Numbered from the stretch's first letter, positions 33,200-44,679 are shown. The stretch: DNA of 64,000 nucleotides from Nematopogon swammerdamellus (GCA_946902875.1 OX336343.1:19329596-19393595); one strand, 5' to 3'. Program-made: numbers and translations. The notes: generated from the sequence alone by a model not told the origin.

Positions 33200-33660
33200 A
33201 AAACTTCTTTAGCGGCTCTTGGCACTTTTTTAGGTGGGTAAAAATGTTAAACTCGCGTCAGATCTCGAAAAGCGACAGATTTATTTTGATTATTTAAAAT
33301 GTAACCTTAAGTCATTGCATTAAGGGTTAAGTTACGAGTGGCTCGGGATCAATTCTGTTCGTCTCTCAGTGACAGTAAAGCCGAAAGCGAATCAAGGGAA
33401 TCCGATATTCGTTTGGTCGTTTATGTGATTTCGTGGCTCAATGGTAAGAGTGTAGGATTTGTATTTTTTGACCATGGGTTCGAATCCCTCAAAAATTTTT
33501 TGGTTTTTTTCTTTTGTTTTCTTTTTTAAGCAATGTTACGGTGTTTAATTTTTTTAGGGTGTTTAGTTTTTTTTATAACCACCTAAGAATTATTTTCGGA
33601 AATACAAAAAGTTTTCACTTCTGCCGGCACTCCCGGAGTGCAACTGGGGCTTTTTTCATA
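33200..33660 (+). repeat. Repeat family E copy enclosing a tRNA-like unit
   Basis: The left edge (33203-33265) is the inverse of the 24547-24738 duplication, and the right edge (33607-33645) is the inverse of 24290-24345. A middle segment, 'gggtgtttagtttttttta' with 'taaccacctaagaa', recurs at 47965-48015. The tRNA-like sequence at 33427-33498 sits inside, so the family may be a tRNA-derived SINE or may have captured a tRNA. Confidence 0.55.
33427..33498 (+). tRNA. Degenerate tRNA-like sequence, threonine-type (TGT anticodon)
   Basis: Has a good A box (TGGCTCAATGG from 33434) and a perfect B box (GGTTCGAATCC). The fold gives a D arm GCTC/GAGT, an anticodon arm with 4 of 5 pairs (two G-T) and loop TTTGTAT, a T stem with only 3 of 5 pairs, and an acceptor stem with 5 of 7. 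A TTTTTT run follows directly, as for a Pol III terminator. The broken stems argue for a pseudogene or SINE head and not a working tRNA. Confidence 0.5.
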
Positions 33661-34703
33661 TTTTAAGTTTTAATACTTTTGAAGTAATAGTTCAATTACG
33701 TTAGCACGGGAAACCGCATTGTAACGTATAGATGTTTCTACATAACACGAAACAATAAATCTATCTACACTTGCCTCCTTTTGTTCGAGTACCTTGAAAT
33801 CGTTTTTCAAGTTAAGATATCGAAAGTCACACCCGCATTCGATATTCGATTTATTCTCGTCAAGTCGTGATGCTTTTGTACTCTCGAAACTGGTTTATTT
33901 TCCTCGGTAGTTCATTCTACACAGTACAAAGAAGCTAAAAGGACAGAATTGCTATTGTCATACATTTCGTGCAGTAGATTTCTTTCGTTTGTACCCATAA
34001 TACAGAACTCAGGACGCGCTGAACTTTTTTCGTAAACACATATTATAGCGTTTTTTCGTAAACACATATATACCCTGTCAGTTCAGTCAATTTCAACAAC
34101 TCTCCGAGGGCGAAGCTCTGCCCAAGCAAACTCTTGAATTTTCTATTTCTATGGTCTAAGTTCAATTCTAAGTGTTCCATTTCTATGGATTATGATGATC
34201 TACGATATTATCTACGAATTATATGCTCTATCCATAATGCCTGGACAGGCTCGACGAATTAATGCCCTTCTATAATTTTAAATTCTTTGATACAGTGTGT
34301 CTGTGCGCGTCTCTGCTCCAAGCTATTATCTTCTTGTTGTTCGCGTCTTGTATCTGTCGGTGTACAAGTTGGATGTCACAAAAACTCTAGCTTCCATCGT
34401 CGTGCTTATGAATGAGAGCAAACCTGTTACTTATAGGTACCCCTCCTGTGAAACGGCCTCGTGGCGATTTATTTTTATGTGTTTTAAAACAACTGGTCAG
34501 TGTCCTGAGATGGTCGTTGCTTAGGAAACTGTATACCAGTTTGGTGTCGTCGTCCTCTTTGCCCGTAATGAGACTGTCTTATTCTTGCCACGCTCTTTCA
34601 GTCGATGACTTCAAGACACCACGACCGGACGGGATAATTAGTTTATTATCTATCACACAGACTAACTTTTGCTCGCGGCGCTGTAGTTTTATTTTTTATA
34701 AAA
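33661..34703. other. No gene recognised
   Basis: AT-rich. Overlapping open frames at 34297-34524 and 34412-34708 are in different frames of the same stretch and have no recognisable domain. Confidence 0.35.
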
Positions 34704-34815
34704 GCTGACATGGTTGGCTACATCGCCTACCAAAACCCGTGATTTTAGCACATTACCCCTTGGGGAAATATCTAGGTGCGATGTCAGTGCTTCGATTTGA
34801 TCGTGCAGCGCCCGG
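34704..34815 (-). repeat. Diverged SINE-like tail 1 fragment
   Basis: 'gctgacatggttggctacat', 'gtgatttta' and 'atgtcagtgcttcgatttg' follow the tail 1 order. Head and core are missing. Confidence 0.55.
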
Positions 34816-34917
34816 GAGTGTTCTGAAAAAAATTTAACTCTGGAATGGCATAAATCTTAAAACACAGTTAGGGCACCAGGCTACAATATCTCAGAGCGAT
34901 TTTTCAATATACTTTTT

Positions 34918-35300
34918 ACTTTTTAGGGTTTCGTACGGAGGACATAGAGATCCTATTACTAAGCCTATGCCGTCTGTCTGTTCTACCTTTAAAAGGATGT
35001 AGACTTTGAACTGTAGTAGGTAGTTGGTTGACATTTCACAGAATACCTATGTGTTATTATGTCAGATATCCTAACAAATAAGTAAAAAAATTTGGGTGGT
35101 CCCCACACAAGAGACGTGTTTTCTTCGAGGTTTTTTTTTATTTTGCCTTGTCGTAAACATTTTAATACATGCAATTAATGTGATTACAGTGCAAACTCTA
35201 AAGTAAAACAACAAATAATAAAAACTGGCCAATTACGTGGTGGTGGTACGGAAGTACGGAACTCTCGGTGCGCGAGTCCGAATCGCACTTGGCCGGCGTA
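34918..35300 (-). repeat. Interspersed repeat Rep1, - strand copy
   Basis: The reverse complement starts 'ggccaagtgcgattcgg', 'gcgcaccgagagttcc', and ends 'ggcataggcttagtaatagg' and 'acgaaaccctaaaa'. Diverged in the middle but full span. Confidence 0.7.
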
Positions 35301-35317
35301 TCATCAATACTAATAAT

Positions 35318-35681
35318 AAATCTGTAAGGGATGGTCATGGAGTAAGTTACTTTGTTTTATGAGATACTGCGTTTGTAGACTCTATGTATATCTCTAATAT
35401 ATATATCTAAAACTAAATTTACGATTTTTAGAAATATTTTCTGTGTGTATGTATGTTCGTCCATAACTCTTAAAGTGATCATCCGAATTCTATTAAACTT
35501 AGTACAAGCACATTTTGCTATACGGGACACAGGATAGGCTAAATAAAATTCAGTTCCGGTTACGCTAAGATGTGGCTCTCATACAAACCGAATTATTAGC
35601 GGATATATTAGTAGCGGGCTGACTTACGATCTTCTTTTTAAATACGAATTTCACGCGGACGAAGCCGCGGGCAAAAGCTAG
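35318..35681 (-). repeat. Interspersed repeat K/J, - strand copy
   Basis: The reverse complement begins 'actagcttttgcccgcggc', passes 'cgtaaccggaactg' and 'agcctatcctgtgtcc', and ends 'atcccttacagatttatta'. Same block order as 7357-7918, with less sequence between blocks. Its outer end was later the insertion site of the MITE at 35688. Confidence 0.7.
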
Positions 35682-35687
35682 TTTTAA

Positions 35688-36100
35688 GAGGATTCATATG
35701 GCAAAACAACGAAAATTGTAAAACTTCAAACAAAAATTTAGTTCTATGAAGTCCATAATATGAAAAAAATTAAACTAGATAATATGTGCTAAACACTGAA
35801 GCAGGCTTTTTAAATTTACAGTATTTTTTCATGGTGAAAAAAATTTCTGAATGTGACTCTATTTTAATTTCTTATGTCGAGCTAGCTCCATACTGGATAA
35901 TTATTTTGGAATAAAATTTACGCCATTGTATAGGAAATTTAATTTTCTAGGCACTAAAACAGCATTATTTGAAGAAAAAAACAAATCCTAATAATTTTTA
36001 AACAAAAAAAAATTAAAAAAAATCACCATATAAACGCGCGCACTGCGCTCGATTCGATCGAGGATTCATATGGCATTTTTGTTTTGCCATATGAATCCTC
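35688..36100. mobile_element. MITE (413 bp) with perfect 20-bp TIRs and TTAA target duplication
   Basis: Left terminus GAGGATTCATATGGCAAAAC and right terminus are exact inverses over 20 bp. TTAA flanks both sides (35684-35687, 36101-36104). An extra inverted copy of the first 16 terminal bases lies at 36060-36075, making a perfect hairpin with the right end. The interior is very AT-rich and encodes nothing. TTAA targeting is typical of piggyBac and a few other families; the terminus does not clearly match piggyBac, so the family is left open. Confidence 0.85.
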
Positions 36101-36631
36101 TTAAATAAATTAATTTGCTGTTTTACGTACGCTCTTCCAGCAGCCCCAAGAGAAGCTAACCAGCATCCGACCCACAGCGCACGCGGCTACATACATCGTG
36201 TCATCCACTATGAATGTGTGAACAGGTTTATGGAAAATTGATTTAGATTCATGCAGATTGCGAGGCTGATCGGTGGTGCCTTTGTTTCTAGTTTCTGATA
36301 TTGAAATGTGGTTTCGATTGAAACCACGCGATGCTCTGACTGCAGCCAGAACAGGACAATGCGCTTAATTATTAGTTCTGCGTTCAGCTGTGTTCGGCTT
36401 GTTTCCATAAACCACCCACGCATCTATTCACACAATATGCGTGTAGCCATCAATTAATTATCTATCTAAAAATGCAGCGAGGTGCAATTCGAAACGTATA
36501 AAATTTAATTTATTCACGGCGGCAGCGGCGGCGGGGACTCGAAAACTCTACTTTTAAAAGGCAATATCTGTCCGTTTAAACCCCGTGACAGATTAAGAAA
36601 TAATTACTTCGTGTCCGGACATACAAATAAT

Positions 36632-36850
36632 GGTCCCACTGCATCTCTCCCCGTCCGTAAAAGGCGACTCCTTGGGACGGTTCTTCCGCTGAGTAAATTT
36701 TATTTTAATTGTTTATTTATTCCTTTATATATATTTATGCAGTTAGCTAAGTGAAGTGGCGGTCGGTTTTGTGCTGTAATTTATAAGAATTCATGCCGTA
36801 CAATACCGATTACTCTGCTTATTTCGATTGACAGGATACAGCGGCAGGTA
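36632..36850 (+). repeat. SINE head B fragment followed by tail 3 hairpin fragment
   Basis: 'cccactgcatctctccccg' and 'gtaaaaggcgactcctt' match head B on the + strand. After about 70 bp, 'tgtgctgtaatttataag' with 'ccgattactctgctta' matches the tail 3 hairpin region, heavily decayed. Probably one deleted element in + orientation. Confidence 0.5.
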
Positions 36851-37206
36851 AAAATTATTTATTAACAAACATTTAATTCTAAACCATAATATAAAGGAAA
36901 AAACCACAAAAAACTATAACTTCATTAAAATAAAAAAATCCACCGAAGCAGCGTTCCCAGCTGAAAGTGCCGAGCTTATGTTTTATGGATACAGCAGTGT
37001 GTGTGGTATGTATGTATTTCATTTATGTATGTCTGTCTGTTCGTCCGTCCGTCCTTCCTTCAATAGCGAATAACATAACATCACGCTATCTTATATAGGG
37101 ACTAGATAGTGTCGGGCAAGAACATTTAATAGGTAAGGACGTCGGACCTTCCTCGCGCCAGCGTAACACGACGTTTGTATAAACGTACAAATGCCATTCG
37201 TTACCT

Positions 37207-37470
37207 ACCAATCAGAGCGCGATACCGCCCGATACCACCCAATCGGAGCGCGCGCCGTCCCCTCCGCCACCCGCGGAGCTCGGCGACGCTGTTTCTCATT
37301 TATGCATTGGACAGTCTGACGTCCAATGTTCTTGGTGTCGGGCTCGGGAGTGATCGGACTCGGAGTCGGACATCCACGCGAGCGGAGCCGCGAGCACCAG
37401 CTGCGAGCTATAAAGATACCGGAGGGAGACCGGACGGAGTGCGTAATGCGGGCACTTACACGACTACTCA
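37207..37470 (+). promoter_or_regulatory. Candidate promoter: two CCAAT boxes and a TATA box
   Basis: GC-richer than its surroundings. CCAATCAGAGCGCG (37208) and CCAATCGGAGCGCG (37239) are tandem CCAAT-type motifs of the NF-Y kind. TATAAAG is at 37409-37415, predicting a start near 37440. No coding exon follows that I can identify, so it could be an alternative promoter of a gene with a distant exon, or a chance cluster. Open frames on both strands through the island are likely incidental. Confidence 0.4.
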
Positions 37471-37539
37471 ATCACGTATGCTAATGTCGTTCACTCTAAC
37501 GCCACTATACGTAATCTTTATTTGACTAGTTAGCGTGAA

Positions 37540-40500
37540 ATTGGGCTAATATCGTAGCGAGGGATTAATCGATAAGTGCCTGGCCCAACCCACTTGTAGA
37601 GAGCCGACAACCTTACAAAACTTTGGTTAGATTTCTAAAAAAAAATAATTCAAGAGCTTCACTTACTTAAGCTTTCGCCGTCTAACTTTTCCCAATGATG
37701 GAGAAATATTTTTATTTATAAGTAACTATTTAAATAATATTTTTATATAACTGTGTAGGTACATAGTATTATTTTAGTGGAGTTATCCAGAGTTCTTTAA
37801 AGCTAGCGCCGTTCAGTTGCTAAAAATGTACATTTTAAATTTATTTGTGTTGTATTGTATTGTATATATTTATTGCGCTCAAATATAATATGGGCAAAAG
37901 GCAAATTCCTCTAGGCATTTTCTAACAGTATACCTTTGGGGTATGATAACTGGTAGGTGAGTGGCGGAAAGAGATATTATAAGTATTATGATATGTATGA
38001 CATAACTTAAATATGAATAATTTAAATACTATACCTATACATATACCAGATATATATTTAATGAAATCATATATGTACTTAAACAATAAAAACCTAAAAT
38101 AATGAATACAAGAACAAGCACCTGTTACTGAAAAATACGTCATTTTGGCTAATTGTCACTTATTGGTACATTAAAATACTATATTTTTTATCATTTAATG
38201 TTTTTACTTAGCGCAATTTTCAATACTCGCATTCTCTCCGGTTCGTAAAAACGATGATGTACGCAAAAAGCTCTGCGACCGAAACACTTCGCGTTTACAT
38301 TTCGTGTAAATAATTGAGACATTAAACAGTTGGACTGACGAAAGCTCACGCATTTAACCCCCAAACAACGGGCTGGGTAGAAAACGCACTGTTGGAATTT
38401 TTCGAACCATAGAAGTCTTATTACGCTGCTCATTGGAAATTACACACCGCAAATTTTTTTTATGGCTAGTATGTATTACCATTTTTAAGATAGAGCCCAA
38501 ATGTAAAACGTGAAAAAAAACACTTTTCTCCTATGGGGACCCCTTACTTTTTTAGCGTTATAGCATTTTTTGGCCTTTGCGCCTCATGTAAATTATAATA
38601 TGTCGTGTTTGGGAATTAAGTATTACTATCTATCTATCTCTCCATTCCTAAATCTGTCACAAACCATACACAAAATTGTCGAAACGTTCCAATTCCAAAA
38701 TAACTGCTGACTTCCCGCACTAACTTACTCTAGATTCGGTATAATTTCGAATTTGCTTCCAAGCTCACGCACCCGAAAAACTCCTCAGTCGCGCCAACTC
38801 GCGTCTATCCCAGCCCGAGCGCGGCCGCGGCGTGCGTGTCTGCACATAAGACTGCAGTCATGATAATAAATAATGAATACTAAATAAAGGGCCGCCATCA
38901 TAACCCGGTCTGCTCGGTCAGCGGTCATCGCGAGAGGGTTAAGAACCGGCCCCAACAATACCGACATCCAAAGATAGCAAAAGCATAGAACTGCTATTGT
39001 CATCCAACTTTGTCCTCAGCATAATCTACGTAGGCACGCAATTTGCGTAGACTACTCGTACCAGATACTCGTACATACGAGTGTTAGTGTTGCCATTCAC
39101 ACCACCAAACTAAATTCTAGAATGCGCGATGAAACGTTTTATCTGTCGCGAAACAAGGGAGTAACGATCACATTATAAACCATCTCGTGCTATGAATGCG
39201 CTGTCGCTGCTCACTGGCATATTTGCGGACATAAGACGATAAGGTGAGCCATACAACACACAACAACTCAGCCTATGTAAGCTGAAGTAACGTGTTTTTT
39301 TCGAGACCAATGTATGAGAAAGGCTAACCTAGTAGACGACTGTAACGAACGAGGGGTATGAGGTAGGTAGGAAGTGGTGTGAGACCGCGCGGAGCCCAGT
39401 AGGGAACGACTCGGTTCGACGGAGCGACGCGGAGACGTGTAGAACATGTGTGTGTACCTACCGACCTGGCATCGAGTTCGTTCGTTCGTTCGTGATCAGT
39501 GTTTCACACCATTTACTTACGGTGACTTGTCACTTGCTCGGCAGTTGCCCCTTCTATCCTTTAGAATTGTTTGATCGAGGCCCATATCTAGTGTGGGCAG
39601 CTAATGGGAACTTTCTCCATCAGTTCGGGTGTGCGCGGCCAGCTCGCGCGCGCTCACCGCTCGTAAAAAACCGAGGAAATTCGCACGTAAAGATAATATT
39701 GAGTGCACTTAATGGTTTCAGATATTTCAAGTTAATTAATATTTTCCGTTACGGAACTCAAACGTACTGGCGACTCCTACGCGCGGGAGAATTCGAATTC
39801 GAATTAGCCCGAATTGTGTGTTAATTGCATGTATGTATGTATGCCCAATAGGCGAGCTTAATGCCTCCACGCTTTCTATTTTAACTAACCTTTGCGATGT
39901 GGAAGAAGTACGTGCAGGCGAACAAGAATATTTTGTGGCCATAATTGTACCACAGCATGAATTAATAACTGCGGGACGAAGAAGAGAACGAGCACGTCCA
40001 GCTAGCACAAATGTATGCCGAGTACGCGCGTCCATATTTTGCATACACAACATTTACATATGAAGAAAGATTCAAATTCGAACCGATTAAGACTATTCAA
40101 TATCAAATTTACAAGCCATAATTCTTAGTTTATTCCTAAATGAATGAATCGTTTTCAAAACTGCGACCCACGTTCTATCGGATAGATGTAGTAGTAGTAG
40201 AGAAGGTCGTGTTACAAACATTACATAAAAGAACGCCAGGCAAATATTCGACTTGTCGCGTCGTCGGCACGAGCCCCTTATAAGGGAGATCATGTTGTGT
40301 TAATTGTCCGATTATCGACTTGGAGATCTGTTGCAGTAACTGTTACTGACCCGGATTGAACTGTCATTGACATGATTGTGAACGTTGAGCCTCGTATTCT
40401 TAATTCAAATAAAAATGGAACCCATGGTTGAAGCTTTTGGAATGATGACGTAGGAATACATCATGCAGAGGAAAAGCGTATAGGATTAGCATGAAAGACG

Positions 40501-41789
40501 ATCGGTCGATTTCACCAGCTTCGGCTAAAATTTAGCTACCGGTCCGGTACCGGTACCGGGTAACTATCAACTATCACCGCTAAATGTATCAGAAATGTAA
40601 CTTTAAACAACAGATAACTGTTATACTATACTAAAACAGAGATGGGGAAGTCTGCCATATACCGATCGAGTGAAATAATAAAATAAGTAAGAAAAGAAAG
40701 GAAGTCGAGGATACACAAAACAAAGAAGAAGGAATGACGCTGCAATGATATCAATTCAATGAACTATTAAGACCAAGTCTGTTGGTAAGAAAGGAAGAAT
40801 GAAGAGCAAGAGAGAAGTAGTTCATTCGCCTCCAGTATAGAAGACTAATTAGAACGTGTCAATGCGGCCCGATGGCCCACTGATAAATAACCAGCTGCTG
40901 ACCCTGAGAAATGAGCACTGCGATTATCTGTCTTCGCCTCATTGAGAAGTCGACCGAAGCTGTCAGGAATAAAAGCTCGGCTTGCACTTTTCATAGGTCA
41001 GCCATACTGACACAGAAGTACTCTTTCTGAGAAAACTGAGTAAGAATTATTGAGAGAAAGTCAAATAAAATCGTTTATGTGAATGTCAAAGAACTTTATG
41101 CATTTATAAGTAAAATACAATATACGATTAACAAAGAATAGATCCTAGTTAAACTTTATGCACCATTAAATCTACTGAAAGTTATAAGTGGAAGTTTATG
41201 AATGATAATATAAATTTAACGAACTCTTATTAAGTACCTTAATGGATGTGTGTTTATATCTCTACTGTTGGTGCTGCTTTAATTCAGTAACTCACAGGAG
41301 TTTAATATTACCTAATTAAGCCAATTAACGAGAAAAAGATAGCGTTGTTAAAAACAGTAACAATGTCATAAAGATTGTGAATAATAAATTCCAGATGCGG
41401 CGGCTCATGAGGAGACCGTTTGTAAACAATATGAGTTATGTTTTGTTTACTAAAACTTGTTCGATTACATGCAAGTCTAAACGATAAAATGCGCGATGTG
41501 CTTTTTACGAGTACGTCTATTAAAAGTTAATGATGATGAGTTGGTACTTGGTTAATTACTTTAATATAATCGAATTCGAAAATTATTTATCTACTATTAT
41601 ACAATTTTAATTGTTTGCTCATTATCAATGTTATTATCAACTTTTACAATAAAATAAGGACCCCCTGACCATTAAATTTTCTGCTTTTATGTAATGGAAA
41701 ATCTTCCGATACTCCGCCTCTAAAGTATAAACCACTTATTTATATTTTTCTATCTCTATGTTTTCTTCTTGTATTATTATTTCTTACGA
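37540..41789. other. No gene recognised in 4.2 kb
   Basis: Mostly AT-rich. A GC-richer stretch at 39340-39500 has a (GTTC)n run (39478-39492) followed by TCAGT (39497-39501), an initiator-type motif. Around 40541-40561 is a 'ggtccggtaccggtaccggg' near-palindrome. Open frames of up to 124 codons (39450-39824) carry no recognisable domain. Confidence 0.35.
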
Positions 41790-41965
41790 TTTTTTTTATG
41801 AATAGCGCGAATGTGGCTTCATTCCCCTTACAAGTACATAGGTGTCTACCGGTGCCCATGTACATTCTGTGATGAACGTGGATTGCGAATGCCATGCCGG
41901 CCTGACATGAGCCTTTTCACGCCCCTTTTGAAAAACCGCAGGCTGTACTTGGGTGCAATAAAGAA
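41790..41965 (+). repeat. Interspersed repeat family M, + strand copy
   Basis: 'ttatgaatagcgcgaatgtg', 'attgcgaatgccatgccgg', 'gagccttttcacgcccctt' and 'ctgtacttgggtgcaataa'. It ends with an AATAAA-like signal shortly after the 'cttggg' motif. Confidence 0.65.
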
Positions 41966-42120
41966 TTAATCCCGTGTTGCCATGGTTAGGTCATTATCTT
42001 TCCGAAAGCAGCTTTCTTATAGTTTTTTAAGTTTTAGTTCTATTATAAAAGATGAGAGTAATTTTACAGGCGGATAAGGACGTCTGGCTGGCGAGTCTAA
42101 TCCATGAGCTTATCCACAAG

Positions 42121-42444
42121 TTTTTTTTTTATGGAAACTGACACGGTTGGCTACATCACCTACAACATCCGTGATGTCAGCCCATAACACCGGGTGAACT
42201 TGATGACACGTCAGTGCTTCCCTTCGGTCGTGCCGGCTACACTGAACTGGACGGAAAACACAAACTATTTACATAGCCGTTTCGACCGACCTTTCATTCA
42301 GTGCGGTGGTACCAACCCGGGCGGGTTAACCCCTACCACCTAGTAATATAAGTAGGGAGTCATATCCCTTAGTCGCCTTTTACGACATACACGGGGAGAG
42401 ATGCAGTGGGGCTATTCTTTTAAAGTACCGGCCCCACACGGTAC
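42121..42444 (-). repeat. SINE-like element, - strand, head B + tail 1
   Basis: Nearly identical to 1632-1957 and 58038-58362 over its whole length, so it is a young copy. The T run (42121-42130) is the A tail read on +. ACAAG on both sides is a possible short target duplication. On the - strand the order is 'gtaccgtgtggggccggtac', core 'aggtggtaggggttaaccc', and end 'ccgtgtcagtttccataaaa'. Confidence 0.8.
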
Positions 42445-43038
42445 AAGTGCAGTATTCCTAATAATATGCTCCCCAGGTTCAACAGTCGCTCGTTCTCAAA
42501 CTTCTCAAGCCCAGTGACATCTTGCGGAGAACTCATCTTCATACTCCGAGCTTAATATGTATTCGAAGTGGAATGTTTCTACCGCAAGTTCACATGCTCG
42601 CTTGGTGCTTATTATGATTTAGGGCGATGTTCCTGTCCTCTATAGACGTCATTGCTCGGTTAAGTCTCATCTTCATATTATGATGCTATGCTGACTATGT
42701 CTCGCTCGACTTATCTTGATGGTATGTATAGTATAAGCCTTTCGTGTCCTGTTGCATTCTTTGGTCAAACTATTTGAGAGGCAGTACCATTATTTACTGG
42801 CATTAATACTGTAGAAATATTTTCTTTAAATATTACATGCGTTTAAAATTATCTATTGAAATATGATATTGGTATCATGTCTTGGTATCCTTTATTCTTT
42901 ATTTTTCTTTATTCATCATCCACAGACAATACACTGAACTCGGATTCGTCATATTTTAACATTTAACATTTAGCAATTTGAATTTTGCCAGTTCGATTAT
43001 CACAGCGAAGAAGAACTGGCAAGAAAATTCGCTGGATT
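42445..43038. other. No gene recognised
   Basis: AT-rich stretch between two repeats. Near 43000 is 'gaagaagaactggcaagaaa', a fragment of the retrotransposon 3' end seen at 57126. Nothing else identified. Confidence 0.35.
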
Positions 43039-43488
43039 CTTTTTAGGGTATCCGGTACCCCTATTACTAAGCCTACGCCGTCTGTCAGTCTGTCTGTCCG
43101 TCCGTCTGTCTGTCCGTCCGTCCGTCCGTCTGTCTGTCTGTCCGTCCGTCCGTCTGTCCGAGGGCTGTATCTCATGAATCGTAATAGGTAGCCCAATGAA
43201 ATTTTCACAGAATAAGTGTTATTATGGCCGATATAACCAAAATTAATAAAAATAAGAAAAATTAAAAAATTCACGGGGGTTCCCATAGAAGAAACCAAAA
43301 ACCAAAAAGTGTATGCGCGCGCGCCATCTACCGAATAGATTATGAAGCATTTTAACTAATCATGACATTTAACTAATATGAAGCATTTCTTAACACGCCA
43401 TCTAGATGGCGTGAGTGGCGCTAGCCATGACATGGCGATACGGAACCCTCGGTGCGCGAATTCGACTCGCACTTGGCTGTTTTTTTTT
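43039..43488 (-). repeat. Interspersed repeat Rep1, - strand, longest copy
   Basis: The reverse complement begins 'agccaagtgcgagtcgaatt' and 'cgcaccgagggttccgtatc' and ends near 'acggcgtaggcttagtaata'. The tail has expanded to about 85 bp of CTGT/CCGT repeats (43079-43162 on +). It contains a perfect 20-bp palindrome at 43394-43413 and an inverted 'gtagatggcgc' at 43321-43331. Open frames over the tail on both strands are simple-repeat artefacts. Confidence 0.8.
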
Positions 43489-43983
43489 ACGTCCACTTAG
43501 CTATACATTCGCAAAAGTGTTTGCCACTGCCTACACAGTACGAGTCATTATTATTTTTAATGTATCACAAATATACAACATTTCTTTTCCATAAGCGTAA
43601 ATCATTCATATAACACGTTGGATCCAAATGGAGCAGGCCAGGGGCCTTTCCATCGTCGGGGATGAAGAGGTACTCTGTTAAACATATTAAAGTCTTCTTT
43701 ACCATTATGGCATATGTTGCAGCAGTGTCTTGCCGCAGGGTTTTGTCATACACTTCGACGCTAGGGAGGGAGCAGGCTAAAAGCAACATGAAAGAGGTAG
43801 GTCGTAAAAAGGTGGCGTTTACGACTCTCACCGCCATTGTACAAGCTCGAAGCGACTGTGAACGCTAAACGACGCAATCTGTGTCATACATATACGGGTA
43901 TCTTTACATTTCCAGAATATCTTTTGGCAAAAATCTGTCTTGAGTTGAGTGCGTGCGTATACCGCATTGTATAATATGTCTCC

Positions 43984-44367
43984 TTTTTTTTATGGAAACT
44001 GACACGGTTGTCTACATCATTTACAACATCCGCGATGTCAGCCCATAACACCGGGTGAACTAGGTGCCATGTCAGTGCTTCCCTTCGGTCGTGCCGGCTA
44101 CACTGAACTGGACGGAAAACACAAACTATTTACATAGCCGTTTCGACCGACGACGTTGCATTCAGTGCGGTGGTACCAACACGGGCGGGTTGAACCCTAC
44201 CACCTAGTAAGGTAAGAAGGGAAGCGACCTACAGTTTTACGTGAAATCCGAACCACGGTCAGCCTCCAACGGTCGAGCGGTCACCCATACATGTACAAGG
44301 CCCAGCGTTGCTTATCCATCAATAGCGACAGTCGACTGTCTGCGCCACTGAGCTATCGAGGCTGACA
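43984..44367 (-). repeat. SINE-like element, - strand, chimeric tRNA/5S head + tail 1
   Basis: On the - strand it starts 'cagcctcgatagctcagtgg', a tRNA-type A box. The next part, 'ggataagcaacgctgggcc' and 'atgggtgaccgctcg', matches the internal part of 5S rRNA. Then come 'ggttcggatttcac' (B-box-like), the core 'actaggtggtagggttcaac', the tail 'gtaaatagtttgtgttttcc', and the end 'gtgtcagtttccataaaaaa'. The 5S-like block lies at 44278-44318 and the A-box complement at 44345-44355. Such heads carry internal Pol III promoters. Target duplication unclear. Confidence 0.8.
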
Positions 44368-44434
44368 ATAACTGTAGCGGTACGAGACATTTAGGTGAAA
44401 GCTTGTCCTTATCTTGATTTCTGATTTTTTTTTA

Positions 44435-44600
44435 AAACCGGCCAAGTGCGAGTCGGACTCGCGCACCGAGGGTTCCGTACCGCCACGTAATTGACCAGTT
44501 TTTATTATTTGTTGTTTCCTTTAGAGTTTGACTATAATCACACCAAGTTTTTACCAACTATAATCACACGTAGTTAGTAGTTCCGTAGTAAGCCTCGGGT
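44435..44600 (+). repeat. Interspersed repeat Rep1, 5' part only
   Basis: 'aaaaccggccaagtgcgagt', 'cggactcgcgcaccgagg', 'gttccgtaccgccacgtaat' and 'tttattatttgttgtttcct', then divergence. The 3' half is missing. Confidence 0.65.
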
Positions 44601-44679
44601 TTTCTTCGGCTCTACTTTTCGAAATGTGTACACTGTAAATACAAAAGTGTGTTATTTTCTTCGAATACTTGCTGAAAGA

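Noticed and set aside
39496..39532. Initiator plus downstream promoter element near the (GTTC)n run
   Set aside because: TCAGT is present and a downstream element matches only partly. Such short motifs are too frequent to call a promoter.
43565..43837. 91-codon - strand open frame with a protein-like composition
   Set aside because: No recognisable family, no splice boundaries, and it sits between repeats. Not enough to call a gene.
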